A stretch of 64,000 nucleotides of DNA from Acanthosepion esculentum (GCA_964036315.1 OZ038479.1:61220393-61284392), one strand, 5' to 3'. Positions 1-12,964 are shown, counted from the first letter of the stretch. The notes: generated from the letters alone by a model not told the origin. Made by a program: numbers and translations.

Positions 1-480
1 GCCGGATATAATTGTAAAAAACCGAAAAGTAAAAGTTTGCCTACTAATTGATATGGTTTGTCCAGGGGACTGTAACATAGCAACCAAAGAATATGAAAAG
101 CTATCAGAGTATAAAGACCTGGAAATCGAAATAGAAAAAAATGTGGAAATTGAAAACAAAAATAGTACCAATCATAATAGGTGCTCTTGGAATGATAAAA
201 AAATGAACACAGCAACACATTGAGAAAATTGTTGGAAATCTCAGCTTACGAGAAATACAGAGAATTGTCCTGATAAATACAACCCACACACTAATACGAA
301 CCTTGTTCATATAATACTAGTGATATTATGAGAGGTAGAAAAACAAATCATGAAATAGCACACCACTACACAACACAACACTACCTGCTTTCGGTCTTCG
401 CACAGACTTGATAGGTAGTGTGACCAAAGTAGAAATTGGAATATAATGATGATGATCATGATGGCAATAACAATAATCAT
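1..480 (+). pseudogene. 3' end of REL-endonuclease LINE (partial)
   Basis: Frame 2 reads the C-terminal part of a non-LTR retrotransposon polyprotein, starting PDIIVKNRKVKVCLLIDM. PD, about 13 residues, then D resembles the restriction-like endonuclease (REL) core of R2/R4/NeSL-type LINEs. The frame shifts near base 150. Another frame continues with IVGNLSLREIQRIVLINT and stops at 312-314, where the family usually ends. Bases 370-480 look like 3' untranslated sequence with a short ATG/AAT-rich tail. Minus-strand relatives occur at 54.4-58.4 and 60.4-64.0 kb. The copy is truncated by the window edge and frameshifted. Confidence 0.7.
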
Positions 481-1814
481 GCAATATCTGATATTATTGT
501 ATTTATGTATGAATTGTGTACAAAAGTTTCCTGAGAAAAACCGGTTCTCAACTTTTCGTTTTCAAAATATGTAGACTACAAAAATTCAAATAAAAGAATT
601 GACCGAATACAATATGTAATGCTTTATAGACATTTTTACCCAAAAGCCGAATTTTCCACTTAACCTGAATTATTCGTGATTGATTCGAGTATTGATTTCA
701 CTGTTTCATGTCGACAACACGTGTAAATGATAAAACGAAATCGCATAGAGGAATCAGAGTGCTACTTTTATTTATTTTGTTATAATAGAAAACAATTTCT
801 ATATTTTGTATTTCCAACCGAAATGTAGAAAAACAGGTGGAAAAAAAAAACTAGCACTAAAAGCAAACAATATTTCGCGTCACTTTAACAACTGTCTTAA
901 GATGGATACTGTTTAAACGTTCTTATTTAGTTGAGCTATACGAAATGTAATCTAATAAATCTAACCGAGTATGAAGGATTCGTGCTAATGGTAAGCATGA
1001 GATTGCAGTATGAATTGGTGATTTTAATATTTTGAAGATTAAAAAAATATAAGAATTCAAAAAATTGATTTGTTTTCGAAGCCGAGTGAGGATAAAGATA
1101 AGAATGAGATAAAGACGGTGAAAAGGTCAGCGTAGATGACGCCGAGTAGTTGATGATAATGAAAAGGAAAGAGGATAAAAATTTTCCATAGTATTCTAGT
1201 TGTTATTCTACGCTTAACCATACAATCAAGATACAGAGAAATGTACAATATATAGTAGGATATATGAAGCCTACTGTCCACTAACTACTGTTAAGAAAAG
1301 GAGAAACTAGTGCGTTCAAGGCGATGGAATTGTCACCAGGAAAGAGAACAGGTAAGCAAAAAAAACAAAAAACAAAAAAAACATTAAAACAACAGAACAT
1401 AAGCCACAAAAATTACTGCAAGCCAAAAAGGTCAACAACAAAACGTGCCATCTGACAAAATCCATCTGAATATTGTAGAGAGAAACGCTCTGAAAGCCAC
1501 AACTACAACAATAAAAATGGGTGTACTGAAAAGAACCAAAGAAATTTTTTCAAAATTCTCAAAATATTAGACAACAAATTCCTTTTTTTTATGATTTTTA
1601 GTTAATTTATAATATCGTCTAAAATCGGGTGAAGGCACACTTACCTTAGTTATTTTTTATTTTTGTTGTTTGCTAGTGTTAGGAGTGTTTGGGTTTAACT
1701 AATTTAATTAAAATATTGCTTTTCATTGTACTATCAATACTTATTAAAACTAACCAACATAATGGAAAATCCAAGTAAAATGTTGTAAATGATTTGTTTT
1801 GATAAATGATGATG
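481..1814. other. unassigned AT-rich sequence
   Basis: No protein similarity, terminal repeat or tandem repeat was recognised. Short frames here lack coding character. The right-hand part may contain the eroded N-terminal half of the mariner that becomes recognisable from about 1815. Confidence 0.5.
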
Positions 1815-2172
1815 ATAGCTGTTTTGAGGTGTGGTTTCCACATTAGTGAAAATACTCCAATGGATTCCATTTTCCAAGTGTGATGTGCTATTTACATTTA
1901 ATAAAAATGTTCCGTTTTTTAAATACCAGTTGACCACAATCGATGAAAAGTAGGTGATTTACAAGAAGGAAAAGAAAGACCATAAATTGTACCAAAGGCT
2001 TGTCTTATTCATAAAGAAGAAATAGAGAGGCTTTTGAGGAAAAGCATCCACTTCAGAGTTTCTTCCAGAGAACGAAACGACTGATTGAAACACATCTCCT
2101 AATTCGATCAAATGAAGACAGTAATCGACGAAAAGAGAATGTGCATAATATTTATCAGGAAAATGCTTCACT
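1815..2172 (+). pseudogene. decayed mariner transposase, left part
   Basis: Read across frames, this stretch follows the mariner transposase order. VWFPH (about 1828) matches the V.VPHELT region, TIDEK (about 1935) the TGDEKW block with the first catalytic Asp, then FLPENET, DQMKTVIDEKR and YQENA (the QDNARPH block with the second Asp, here Glu). Stops and frameshifts are frequent. The frame is cut at 2172 by the hAT insertion and resumes at 5804. No intact terminal repeat was found. The call rests on ordered motif resemblance. Confidence 0.6.
2165..2172. repeat. hAT target-site duplication, left
   Basis: GCTTCACT here matches GCTGCACT at 5796-5803 in 7 of 8 bases. Eight bases is the duplication length of hAT transposons. 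Confidence 0.8.
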
Positions 2173-5100
2173 CAGGCCTGGATTAACCATTAGACAAACT
2201 AAGCACGTGCTTAGGGCACCAAGTGGCAAAGGGGCACTACACAAATTTGAGTAGGGTATTATGGGAGAAGGGGGCACGAGGTACAAATTTTTTTGGGGGG
2301 AAATTACACAGTAACTGTTGCACAAAACATTTTAGTACTAGTTTCTAAGTTACAGTATACTTTGTGAATGAAACACTACGCAACATAAAATTCCATATCA
2401 CTTCTATCTACGGGCTTTTAAATAACTTGGATGGCTGTCACTGTGCATAAATATTAAGTTTTGTGTGATTCTAGAATTAGAATTGTTTGTTTTTATGTTT
2501 TACCTATTCTGGTTACAACCTTCTTTTTTTTTTAAAATGATAAAAAAGATATTCAAAATAATGCAATGAAACCATTTTCTATAGTAAAAAATCTCATTGA
2601 AATAAATTTTGATGTTTAAAATTGTAAATAAAATGTTTTTTTTTTTTCAAATAATAACATTCTTAACATTTTTCGAATTAGTTTTCAAAGAATAAGATAT
2701 TATCTGAATTTCCTTGCATTAAATTGAAAAAATCAAACATGTTTATATAAATATGATTTTATGAATATAAAACTACACAAATTAGGCCTTCCTCTTTTTT
2801 GTTCACAAATTTTTCAGACCCACAAGATGAAACGTGTTCAGTTAAATGGTGCACAAAAAAGAAAACTGGCCAAACTGAAAGAACAAAATGTTTCATTAGT
2901 GACAGCCAAGACTGGAAAATTAATTAATTATTTTGTTCAGGTGCAACAACGTGATCTTCCGGCTACAGATCAAAACCAAGCCCTGTCTGAGAAAGAAGAT
3001 ATTTCCACAATTCGTTTGCTTAGTAGTAGCCCTTCATTTACTTCGAGTTCAGAATATCATGGTGATTTGCCTACCAAGTAAAAATCACAATTATCACAAG
3101 CTGGTGCATATAGCGCACTTGCTATAGATCTACCTGTTAACCCTCTTGATAAGTCTACTGCAAGCCGTTCTGCAAATCCTGACGTGGAAATGGTACCTGA
3201 AAATGAAATTCGTGATGACACAATTCAGTCTGCAGAAAATGAAGAAGTAAATAAAGCAAAAGATCCAGGGTTATGGATCAATTTCTCAGCTGATGATATA
3301 GCTTATTGGGTTGATTGTGGACCCACTGACTGACAGCATCATGAGGGTCCCTTTGGCAAATCTTGCCAGACTTTTGCTAGTGGAAAACCAACAAGATGCT
3401 GTTCGTAAAAACTCTTCTATGGAACAAAAGCAAATGGTGAGAAATATAAAAGAGAACGGTTATTGTATTCTCCATCCACAGGATCAGGATATGCTTTGTT
3501 TGTAAACTTTTCACGTCTAAAGGTTTTGGCTGACAAAGATGGGTTCAGTGATTGGAGAAATAACATTATAGTTGATAATGACGAAAACAATGCTACTCAT
3601 AAAGACTCTATGTTAACATATTTAACTCGTAGACAAGGCTTGGGGTGCAACAAAAGCCAGAAGAACAAATTAATGACGAGTACAATTACTGGGAAATGTT
3701 TTGAGGCGTGCAATAGTATTTGAACGCGGCCTCGCTTTTAGAGGGACAAATGAAAAAAATTGGATCTCTGCAAAATGGAAATTATTTAGGATTTCTGGAG
3801 CTGATCAGTCAGTTTTATCTATTTTTAGCAGCACATTGCGAAAAATGGAAATTCTAGAAAAGGAAACCCTTTTTACTTATCCAAAACTAAACTATCTGTG
3901 AAGCACTGATTAAAAGTTATGGCTCAAAAGGTCCATATGCTCATTATGGATGAAGTGAAATCTTCTGGTTATTTCGGTTTTTCAAGAGACTCAACACCTG
4001 ATCTATCACATATAGATCAGTTAAGTGTTGTGCTTCGATACTTAGTAGATGGGGAGACCATTGAGCAGTTTTTTGACCTTCTTAGAGCTACAAAGTCACA
4101 GGGGGTGAAGTTATGAATAAGCAGGTGTTGCAGTACTTATGTGAAGTTTGCAACCTTAATTTTTCAAAATGCAGGTGTCAGTCCTACGACAACGTGGCTA
4201 ACATGTCTGAGCGTTACGAAGGCATGCAGCAAAAAAAAAAAATAGAGGAAAATAAGTTTGCCATATATGTGTCCTGTGCTGGCCATTCACTAAATCTGGT
4301 GGACAGAAAGTTGTTGACTGTTGTCCAGAAGCAGTTAACTTCTTCTTTATAGTGCAATTGATATATACATTTTTCTCAGTCTCAACCAACAGATGGAAAA
4401 TTCTCAAATAGTGCCTTGGGGATGAAAAGGTGTTTAAATGCCTTTCTAAATATCAGATTGAAAATCACATGCCGTTGCAACTGAAACAATTCTAAAGTCT
4501 TTCCCTCAGATTTTAGAAGCCTTAGAATGTTTGCAAGAAGACCATTCACAGAAGGGAGACATCAGAAGAGAAGCAGAAGACATTGCAAATAAGATGCAAG
4601 AATTAGAATTTGCTTTCATGCTTATCTTTTGGGAAGAAATCTTGCGGTATTTTCATAGAGTCAGCCAAGCTCTACAAAATGAGCACATGTACTTGGAAAC
4701 GTGTGCAGATTTGTATTTCTCATTGGCAGACCATTTGCATACTTCTAGAAATGAATTTGAAACATTTGAAGAAACTGCAAAAGAAATACTATCTGATGTG
4801 GATTGTAAGGCAACTGATACCCGCATACATGAAAGAAAGAAAGTGGTCAATGATGGGGATGCACCCGAAGTATCCCTGAATGCCAGAGACAAATTTTGTA
4901 TATCCACTTTCTACGTCATTATTGACAAACTTGAAGCAGAGATGAGATGGAGAGGACAAATGTATAATCTTATAGCAGACCAATTCTCTTGCTTGGTTGA
5001 TATACCAGAACATTAAATTCCTCATCCACTGAAGAGAGAATACAGTATTCTAGGTGTTGTTAAAAAATAACCAATGCCTATTCAGAGGACTTGAACAGTA

Positions 5101-5795
5101 ATTTGTCTACTGAGCTTCAGCAGTTTCACTCACATATTCGTCATAAGTTTAGGGCACCAAAAGCTGTGAAAACCAGATTCAGTCATGCAGAACTCTACAA
5201 AGTAATGGTAGAAAACAACATAGAGTTTGCTTTTCCAAATGTAGAGATGAGCTTGCGCAGACTTTTAGAACTAAAACAACAAGTACAATGGTTACAAACT
5301 GTGCAACTGAACGCCCATTTTCTCAATTGAAGCATATAATCTGAATAGAACAACAATGAGGCAAGAGAGGCTAGATTCTTTATCTCTGCTCATGAATGAA
5401 GCAGATTCGTTGCGCCAAATTAACTTTGAGGACATAATCAAAGACTTTGCTGGAAAGAAATCTAGAAGAAAGCACTTTAAAGTGTAAATTTGCAAGATTT
5501 TTGTAAATGTTGACAATACGATCTCCTGTTAAAAGACACAATTTAGTATATACTAGTTTATTGTTTTTTATTTATATTTTGCTTCTTGAATAGCAAGTTC
5601 AAGATGTGCATTGTACAACATTTTGAAATTTACATTTGTTATTTACTTTCGGACATAGCAATGGAGGCATAAAAGAAGATGTGCTCATCTATGTTAGTTT
5701 TTGCATTAAAGTCAATATATCAGCAGCCAGTGGAAGGTCGGGGGCACCAATGTGGGCCTGGGCTTCGGACATAAACATGTCTTAATCCGGCCCTG
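2173..5795 (+). mobile_element. hAT transposon (ZMYM1-like), 3.6 kb
   Basis: The element is bounded by inverted repeats CAGGCCTGGATTAA at the left and, on the other strand, CAGGGCCGGATTAAG at the right. It is flanked by a near-perfect 8 bp duplication and carries a broken ZMYM1-like transposase relic at 2827-5487. CAGGG.CGGATTAAG termini are typical of hAT elements. About 500 bp of AT-rich sequence precedes the coding part and 300 bp follow it. It lies inside an older mariner, whose coding order continues directly across the site. Confidence 0.85.
2827..5487 (+). pseudogene. hAT transposase relic, ZMYM1-like (DUF4371/hAT dimerisation)
   Basis: A broken gene resembling the 'zinc finger MYM-type protein 1-like' proteins that hAT elements encode. 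Fragments in order: a basic N-terminus (MKRVQLNGAQKRKLAKLKEQ), an acidic linker, the TTF-type zinc-finger region (DPGLWINFSADDI; YSPSTG), the catalytic region with SRDSTPDLSHIDQ (about 3979), CQSYDNVANMS (about 4158) and CAGHSLNLV (about 4273), a helical region open for 161 codons (4531-5016), and a C-terminal dimerisation-like end (RLDSLSLLMNEA, INFEDIIKDFAGKK). At least six stops or frameshifts make it inactive. Related proteins run 700-800 residues, which fits the span. Confidence 0.8.
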
Positions 5796-6095
5796 GCTGC
5801 ACTATACATTTCCTCGGTAAGCAGATTTGAAGTTTTAGTCAAACCTGTTCACTAGAAATTGCTCCTTTGAATGACCAATTATTGCGGTCATTATAGAAGT
5901 TAATAAGAAAATTCTGATTCTATGCAATCAGGAATGGATCTAAAGCAGTTTTTTGTTAAGAAAGACAAAAGGTTCTGGGGTGATAAAATTATGAAGTTGT
6001 CTGAAACTGAACAAAACATCGAAAAAATTGTCTTTTATTTTTACTTTAAAAATCAAATTGTTACTAATGACAGTGGATATAAATACGTATAGAGA
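5796..6095 (+). pseudogene. decayed mariner transposase, right part
   Basis: The first 8 bases are the right hAT duplication. The mariner frame interrupted at 2172 then resumes (YISSVSRFEVL), and near 5940 reads LKQFFVKKDKRFWGDKIMKL, close to the mariner C-terminal consensus for the segment before the final helix. The YSPDLAPSDYH block with the third catalytic Asp is not readable. Confidence 0.6.
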
Positions 6096-6595
6096 GTCCT
6101 TATAATGAATTTATATTTCATCATATTTTTTTGTATCTTATGTCACCATTTTATTACATTACCATGTTACATTTGAAAAATATTTATCACTATTTATCAC
6201 TATATTTGATTTTAGTTAGTTGAATGTTAATATTTCTTAGATTCTTAATCTATGGTTTTTTTGCTGTTGTTAGACTATTTACTGGACTGGAAATAACAAT
6301 AATATGAGGCTGAGGAATAGAATTATAGACATTATTAAATAAATTCACCACGAATAACCGGTGAGAAACAATTTCGCCAATGATCCCACTTCCGAACTGA
6401 AAACTAACTTCAATCGGCCTTTCATTTGTTAACAGTCCTTTCTTTTCGGCGAAGCATTCCGGCTGCAACTTCCGTTTTCCTTTACGTTATTGTTTCTTTG
6501 AATGGATTTTACTGGGTTCGATCACTTTTCATGGTTAGTAGCAACCAACAGTTCATTTCCTTGCTTTGCGTACAGGCGTACTAAACGCATAAAAT
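6096..6595. other. unassigned sequence
   Basis: Nothing recognised. A 72-codon minus-strand frame (6250-6468) has no familiar domain and no supporting context. Confidence 0.5.
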
Positions 6596-6596
6596 A

Positions 6597-6598
6597 TT

Positions 6599-6643
<45 letters not shown>
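6597..6643. repeat. (TTTC)n microsatellite
   Basis: About 12 uninterrupted TTTC units. Confidence 0.95.
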
Positions 6644-6983
6644 AATGACGACAATTATTTAACATCAATTTTACGACTTTTATTAATAAATTCTTCATTG
6701 ATTGAATGTTCATAGTCAATGCGCATTCGTTTATTTACCCTGCAATCCCACCTCACACGCGTATTATAGATGCGTGCATGTGTTTTGAGCATTACATATA
6801 TATAAACATTTTCCTATTGATTATTGTATTTAGCAAATTTCAAGCAAATGCATCCATTAAATTGTATTTGTTTCTTTGAATTTCTTTTGTTGTTTTCTGT
6901 TTTCTTCTATTTCTTTGGCCTTTTACTCTTACTATTTTTTAATTTTGTTTTTTCCATACATTTATTTTCACTGTTCAATATGA

Positions 6984-7040
<57 letters not shown>
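6984..7040. repeat. (ATCT)n microsatellite
   Basis: About 14 tetranucleotide units of ATCT in AT-rich sequence. A short plus-strand frame runs through it and is not taken as a gene. Confidence 0.95.
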
Positions 7041-7750
7041 GTTTTTTAAATTAAATTTTCCTTTAAACTATTTAGCTTTTATCTATTGTCAGATTTTTTT
7101 ATCCTTAGATTCCTTTTGCGATTTATTACTACTTATATGTTTTATAAACTGTATTCTTTTCTTTTCCCTTTTTATATTAGTTTATTTTCTCACTTAACGT
7201 ACAACATTCTTTTCGTTAAAATCCATTTTCTCTCTTTTTGCTTGCGTAGTCACATCAGAGAAACATCAATAACTGACAAAAATAAGTATTACAATTAAAT
7301 TAAAAAATATAAAAGTATTTTAGTTTGTACAAGATGATCAAATTTGACTTGGTAGAGCACAGTGTCTACATCATTGCTTATTAAAATTACAAGGCATCTT
7401 TGATGACAACAGAAATATAAGAATAGAATTAGACCCTTTGCTTTCACAAATAAAGAACCTTAGAATAAATATGCATCTTTAGAGACGTGCATATCATGTA
7501 AACTTCTGGATCCAAAATTGCATTTACAGATTCTGCTATCGATCGTTGTTTCGCCCCTAAAAGCATGTAATAGGAAAAGTCTACAAAAACACGAATACAA
7601 AAAAATTTGGTTTTAATCCCAGTATCATAGAATTGCTTTCTTTTTTCATCAAGAATATTAGAATGGCGACCCAGTTGGGATCTTAGGGTCATTGTAAATG
7701 CTACGATCCTTTCATTAGCGGCATATAGTATTTACTTACGTTAGGTTTAC
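7041..7750. other. unassigned AT-rich sequence
   Basis: Nothing supported. An 82-codon minus-strand frame at 7444-7692 has no recognisable motif. Confidence 0.5.
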
Positions 7751-7759
7751 ATACAGTTT

Positions 7760-7980
7760 TTAAATTCAGAGTTGTTCTTCGCCTAGATGGAGAAGATAGT
7801 CTGGCCTACTATTGAACCCATAGCTGCGAGGGCAGAGATGAATTCATACTCTTCCAAATAGCAAGAGTATTTGCGCGTAACTGAACTCGACTGGAATTCG
7901 AACTCGGCTCTCCGGTTTCTTATTCTGAGCCGCTATTCACTACTCAACCTGTGTCCACCTCCAAGAATATTAGTAGAACC
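7760..7980 (-). repeat. tRNA-derived SINE-like repeat, copy 1
   Basis: On the minus strand a tRNA-like head contains an A-box-like GGTTGAGTAGTG and a B-box-like GAGTTCGAATTCC. A unique body follows with CTCTTG, AGTATGAATTCATCTCT and a TATGGGTTCAATAG segment. The same order of blocks recurs at 8715-8930. Two diverged same-strand copies with RNA polymerase III boxes support a SINE. The tRNA of origin was not determined. Confidence 0.55.
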
Positions 7981-8714
7981 AAATAGTATGAAAAGAAAAA
8001 TACTCAAAATTATTTTTGCCACAAGATGAATAAGTGAAAAAAAAAAGAAAGATAGAGGCAGAAAAATAAGAAACTCATTGAAAATATATGTAAATAAAAT
8101 TGCAAATATTAAAGGAAAATCTGTGGAGAACCATGATCGCCTACATCCCGAAGGAACATAGCATTTTGAAAGTTTGAAATATTTTAAATCTTTACTAATC
8201 TTTACTAATTCTTTCTTTCACATGATATCATTAAAGCTTCCAGATTATTTGGACTGAGAATAAAAAGCACTATTACAGTATAACTGTCTATAGTTGTAGC
8301 GTTTAAAGTTGCCGATCAAGCATTTAATGCTATGTACGCATCTAGACGCAGTGCTTATATGATCATTTTTCTTTGCTTTTTCTTTTATATTAATAATAAA
8401 TAGAAACCGTTTAACAATGAAAATTTTGAAGACATTTTTCCAAGGATCTTTTTTAAACATTTTTATTCATCTCACTTATTTTGATGAGGCTGTTTTGTTT
8501 TCTATAAATTTCTACAATCCAGCATAAAAATATACACCGTCATAACGTATTCTGAAAGATTAAAAAAAAGATTTTAATCCAATTTGATTATTTTCAAATA
8601 TGACGCCATGTCACAAGTTATAGAACCTATTAGGGACATAGGAGCATAATGTGTACAACAGTGTACAGTGTGGCTAGGGCAAGATAATCTTCAGACTGGT
8701 TTTGAAATCAGTTT

Positions 8715-8930
8715 TCTTTCTCCAGGACTAGGTGTCACCTTAAGGAAGAATAGCCCAGTCACCTCTGCTATTTAATCCATAGTTTAGGGAAGAAGAGATG
8801 GATTCATACTACTCTCAAGGATATTTGGGTGAAAATGAACGTAAAGAACTTGGTCGGAATTCGAACTCGCTGATATTTTTTTCTGAGTATATAACCGTGA
8901 CTCAACCCGCACATCCGGATATGCAACAAT
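8715..8930 (-). repeat. tRNA-derived SINE-like repeat, copy 2
   Basis: A diverged relative of the 7760-7980 repeat. On the minus strand it shares GGGTTGAGT, the B-box-like GAGTTCGAATTCC, CTTGAGAGTAGTATGAATCC and the TATGGATTAAATAGCAG block. A 130-codon plus-strand frame starting at 8798 overlaps it and is treated as spurious. Confidence 0.55.
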
Positions 8931-10157
8931 TATTTTCTAAAACCCCAAAATTAAATAAAACACGTTGTGCCTGTTTGTGTCACATAAAAGTAGTTATTTT
9001 TATCTTCTTTTTATTCTCATATAAGGTTGCTAGAGGTTTTTCTTTATTTTTCTTTTATTATTTTAGCGTCGCAGTTACTTTGGGCAGCATTTATAAGACA
9101 ATTGTTGCTTATAAAATTACACTCGGAAAGATATTGGCTCATGCATTAGTCACTTCAGAAATAACTTGTGATAATATAATGCAAGGATAATTTCTTGCAT
9201 GGTGAAAAAAATTCTCTAGCAGAAAAAAATGTTGATCACTTGTAATGAATTCATCTCGAACTGACTGCCTGTGATAAAATATTTCATCTTAGGAAATATT
9301 TAACATGCATAGAACCTGGCAGTAAGACAAGAGGAAAGTCTAAATATGTTCAAAGCGAATGTTTGCTTATTGTCATTCTTGCCCATCTATCTAGAAGTCA
9401 GGCAATTAACAACGGTACTCGGAGTTTTACAAGTACATTCGCATCCTTATGAACATACGTACCATCATTTTCGCTCTCAACAATGGAGCCGTTGGCTTAT
9501 CTAAGGGGTCCTTTAGCAAGAAGACATTGGAATCTGAAGTGCGCCCGTGTGTTTGCAGACAGGCAGACCGGTTGACAAATAGAGTGATGGAGATCTGGGT
9601 GAGAAGGGTGTGGAAGTGGTCGACAAGAGGCCGGTAGGAAGAAGTGTAAGTCTGTGTGTGCATAGGGGAAGAGGATCAGACCGCTTGATTTGTTTATGAG
9701 GCCTGTTTAACGAAAACCCGAGTCGGTTGAGTGTTGTTGACCCTCAGTCAGCACGGCAGAGTCTTTTCGACTGATTAGCTATATTGTTCGGCGTACGCTT
9801 CAGGACAGATCACATGACAATGACGCCATTGGACAACCGTTGAATACATATAGAAAAATAATGAGTATGCATACGCACGTACAGCCACACAAGTACTTCA
9901 GCATAGATTCTTATGCGTCTATTTCCGCCTAATATTTGCTCTCTCTCATATTGTATGTCTTTCTTTATTTCTCTCACCCTCACTCTCACCCTCACTCTCT
10001 CACACACTCTCTTTCTATATTATAAAAGTAATTCTGGAAATATACAAGAAATCAATATTTGATTAAAAAGCAAGCGTACACTCTTTATAGACCAACGTTT
10101 AGCATTATCTTCAGAAAATATTTGATGCAGGGTACGCTTACCTTCAGCTTCTGTTTT
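8931..10157. other. unassigned sequence
   Basis: No family recognised. Complementary short frames at 9427-9663 (62 codons plus, 78 minus) show neither a conserved motif nor coding context. Confidence 0.5.
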
Positions 10158-10259
10158 AAAATTGTATGCAGGCCAAAATTGTATGCAGACCAAAATTGTA
10201 TGCAGGCCAAAATTGTATGCAGACCAAAATTGTATGCAGACCAAAATTGTATGCTCACC
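10158..10259. repeat. 17 bp minisatellite, six copies
   Basis: Six abutting 17 bp units of AAAATTGTATGCAGRCC. The fifth G alternates G/A, and the last unit changes to CTCACC. Units are contiguous without spacers, so this is not a CRISPR-like array. Because 17 is not a multiple of three, the overlapping short frames cycle through three peptides. Confidence 0.95.
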
Positions 10260-10291
10260 TAATCAATTTTAAAATCAAAGGCAAATAATTT

Positions 10292-10294
<3 letters not shown>

Positions 10295-10350
<56 letters not shown>
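10295..10350. repeat. (CA)n microsatellite
   Basis: About 28 CA units. Confidence 0.97.
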
Positions 10351-10356
<6 letters not shown>

Positions 10357-12184
10357 CACTATTTGATTAAAATAGAAAAACATGAAAAGATAAAAACGTA
10401 TTGCAAAATTCTGGAATAATTCGAGTTGTTACAAGGATTTTATTGGAATCCCTTTCAGTTTAATTGGTTTTTAGTTTTGCTACTGCTTTTAGTGTCCATT
10501 TAAAATGCAGCAGGTACTTGCTGAATTTGCTTGCATTCAGGGGGACTGGGAGATATCTACATCTTTTTTAATACTAAAATTTAGTCAGTACTAGGCTCGA
10601 CAGTCACTCAAGATAAAGGGTTGATATTAAAAGGGTTATGATGAGTGAATTCTGTGACTTCTATGCTGAGTGATATGAATGGACCAAGAGGCTGTTGGGA
10701 GTGAAGATGATGAAGATAAGGAGGATAGATAATGATTTCCCCTTGACCTGAAGAGGTTAAAATTGTAGTGTTCAGGAAAGCAGCCATGCTGAACTACAAT
10801 GTGACAGTTCTTAGGAAAGGAGCTGAGTGGAACATTCTCCTTAAATTTAGAATACAGAGGAAATGATGGCGATTCGAATTTGTGGAAGTAACATGGCGTT
10901 TTCTTGCTGCGAATATCTGAATTGATGGAACTGATGAATCGAGCTCATTTGAATACTTACCATGAAAATAGCAATAGAACAGCAGCAATAGACTTGTGAC
11001 ATTGCATCTGTGGGAAAGAGGCGGAAGAGTAGGGAATAAGTTTTTCATCACAAAAACGCGTAAAGCCATCATGAAATCCTGTCGTATTTTTAGAAGTAAA
11101 ACTGGATATCGATTTTCTCTCTTTAGTCGCTTGGAAGAATTTGCGAAATCGAAATATAAAACTGTAGATATTAAAATAATTCATCAGTCCATCTATTTTC
11201 CACAGAAATGTAAAGAAACAATATGAATATGATATAGATGTACAGTCATGACATAAAAAAATGGCAGCTTTTATTTCGTTATATTTTTACATAATCTTCT
11301 GTGAAGGTAAATATAAAAAGGATTCTTTTCATAATTATCATCAGCCTCTACTCTTTTTGTGAGTTATACTAACCATTAGCTGTACAGTGACACATTTTCA
11401 CAATTTAATGACAATCAGCTTATACCATCAAGTTATTAAATTATCATTTAAGTGAGACTCGTAAAAAACTCTTTGTTCTCAATCTTTCAATATTAATGAC
11501 ATTATTGTCACTATTAGAATTAGAAATGATATATTACGTCATCATTATCAAGATCATAATCATCGTCATCATCATTATCAACAACAACAACAACAACAGC
11601 AACAATTAATAAATGTCCTTTTGAAACATTATTATTAGTACCTCAAGATTCTGTTCAAGAAAGTTGAATTTTATTTAAACAACTTTTAATTAGTTTTCGT
11701 TATACTTTTAATAAGAGACACCACTGGTTGTACTTCAGAGTAAGAGCTGTCTGACTGTTATAGATTTTAAAACTGCCATGTTTTATCTGTTATTTCAAAG
11801 TAGATAAATTTGCCAATATACTGATTGAATTCAGGGCAACGAGGAAAGCAATTTAAATTGACACGACATTAAATTTTATGTGTCAATGTTTTCAAAATAA
11901 AATTGGCATAAACCATCCAATGTTGGTAACATTTTTAGGACATACTTATACTAATATGATAATTATGCCATGTAGATTTTAATTTAACATTGTATTAGAA
12001 ACAATTACAATAATGTTTTTGGTGATATGAGATTTTATTGTTAATGTCGAAGGTTGTTCATCATATAAATTAATACATGGTAAGTACCTAACAACCGAAA
12101 CACGGGTTGAGTGTAATTGTGTAGACAGAACTGTTCCGAAGCTGTCGATGGTTCTGTTCGCAATAAGTCACAAGTCGACGTGAC
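10351..12184. other. unassigned sequence
   Basis: No convincing gene or element. Overlapping frames on both strands at 10794-11226 are 75-92 codons with no recognisable domain. A run of CAA units lies at about 11580. Confidence 0.5.
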
Positions 12185-12262
12185 AGAGGCTTTAAGCGTA
12201 CTTTGTTCAAACTCATGCTGGATTATGCGTTATCTCCCAGAAACTGTAACTAATGTCTACTC
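12185..12262 (-). repeat. partial copy of SINE-like repeat seen at 27.43 kb
   Basis: GCGTACTTTGTTCAAACT and CCCAGAAACTGTAACTAA occur here on the plus strand. They recur on the minus strand, in the same order, within 27430-27620. Only the 3' portion is present. Confidence 0.5.
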
Positions 12263-12626
12263 AGCATAGTAGTAGTATAAAAAAGTTGATCCGTGAGCAG
12301 GCGACTGCAATAGTGAATGTCTAGCCACCCGGAAACGAGAAGCCGGCCATTATATTATATGTACTTACTGATATCTATTTTTAATTTCAGATATATAAAG
12401 AGTTCCATGGACCGTAATCAAAAGAAAAAAGATACAAGATATTGAAAATTTATAGAGTGGTAGGAGCACATTGTTAAAAAATTACCAAATGTCTGACCAG
12501 TGGTCAGAGAATAACCAAAAGAGAAAGTTTAAGAATGTCACAGGCAGAGATTTGAGAAAAATTGAAGATGTAACAATCAAGACAAACGGATTGATCAACA
12601 AGAAAATATTTAAAACGCTAGTGAAT

Positions 12627-12629
<3 letters not shown>

Positions 12630-12694
<65 letters not shown>
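12630..12694. repeat. (GA)n microsatellite
   Basis: About 32 GA units inside the Tc1-like relic, expanded after the gene died. Confidence 0.95.
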
Positions 12695-12698
<4 letters not shown>

Positions 12699-12964
12699 TG
12701 GGAATATTAAGAACATTGGCCAAAAACATGAAAACGGCCAAATTAAAACCATTCAGTAAACATTTGAAAAGGAAACGTGTAAACTGGAAGAAGGGTTAGA
12801 TGGGAACTGATTTCTCAATACTAAGTTTTACGAATGGATATAGAAGTACATTGGATGGGTTTCATCAACTATCAAGACTTAAAAGGATGCGGGGAAATTT
12901 GGAATAATGGTTTGGCCTATTACGGTAGCTCTTAAAATTATAGATTCTTTAAAAGTTCAGGATG

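Noticed and set aside
8798..9190. 130-codon plus-strand coding frame
   Set aside because: Its first part lies in a SINE-like repeat in antisense, and the remainder is low-complexity Phe-rich text without homology.
10158..10259. Short tandem repeats as a possible CRISPR array
   Set aside because: Units abut with no spacers, and the context is an animal genome. The same applies to 30909-30974.
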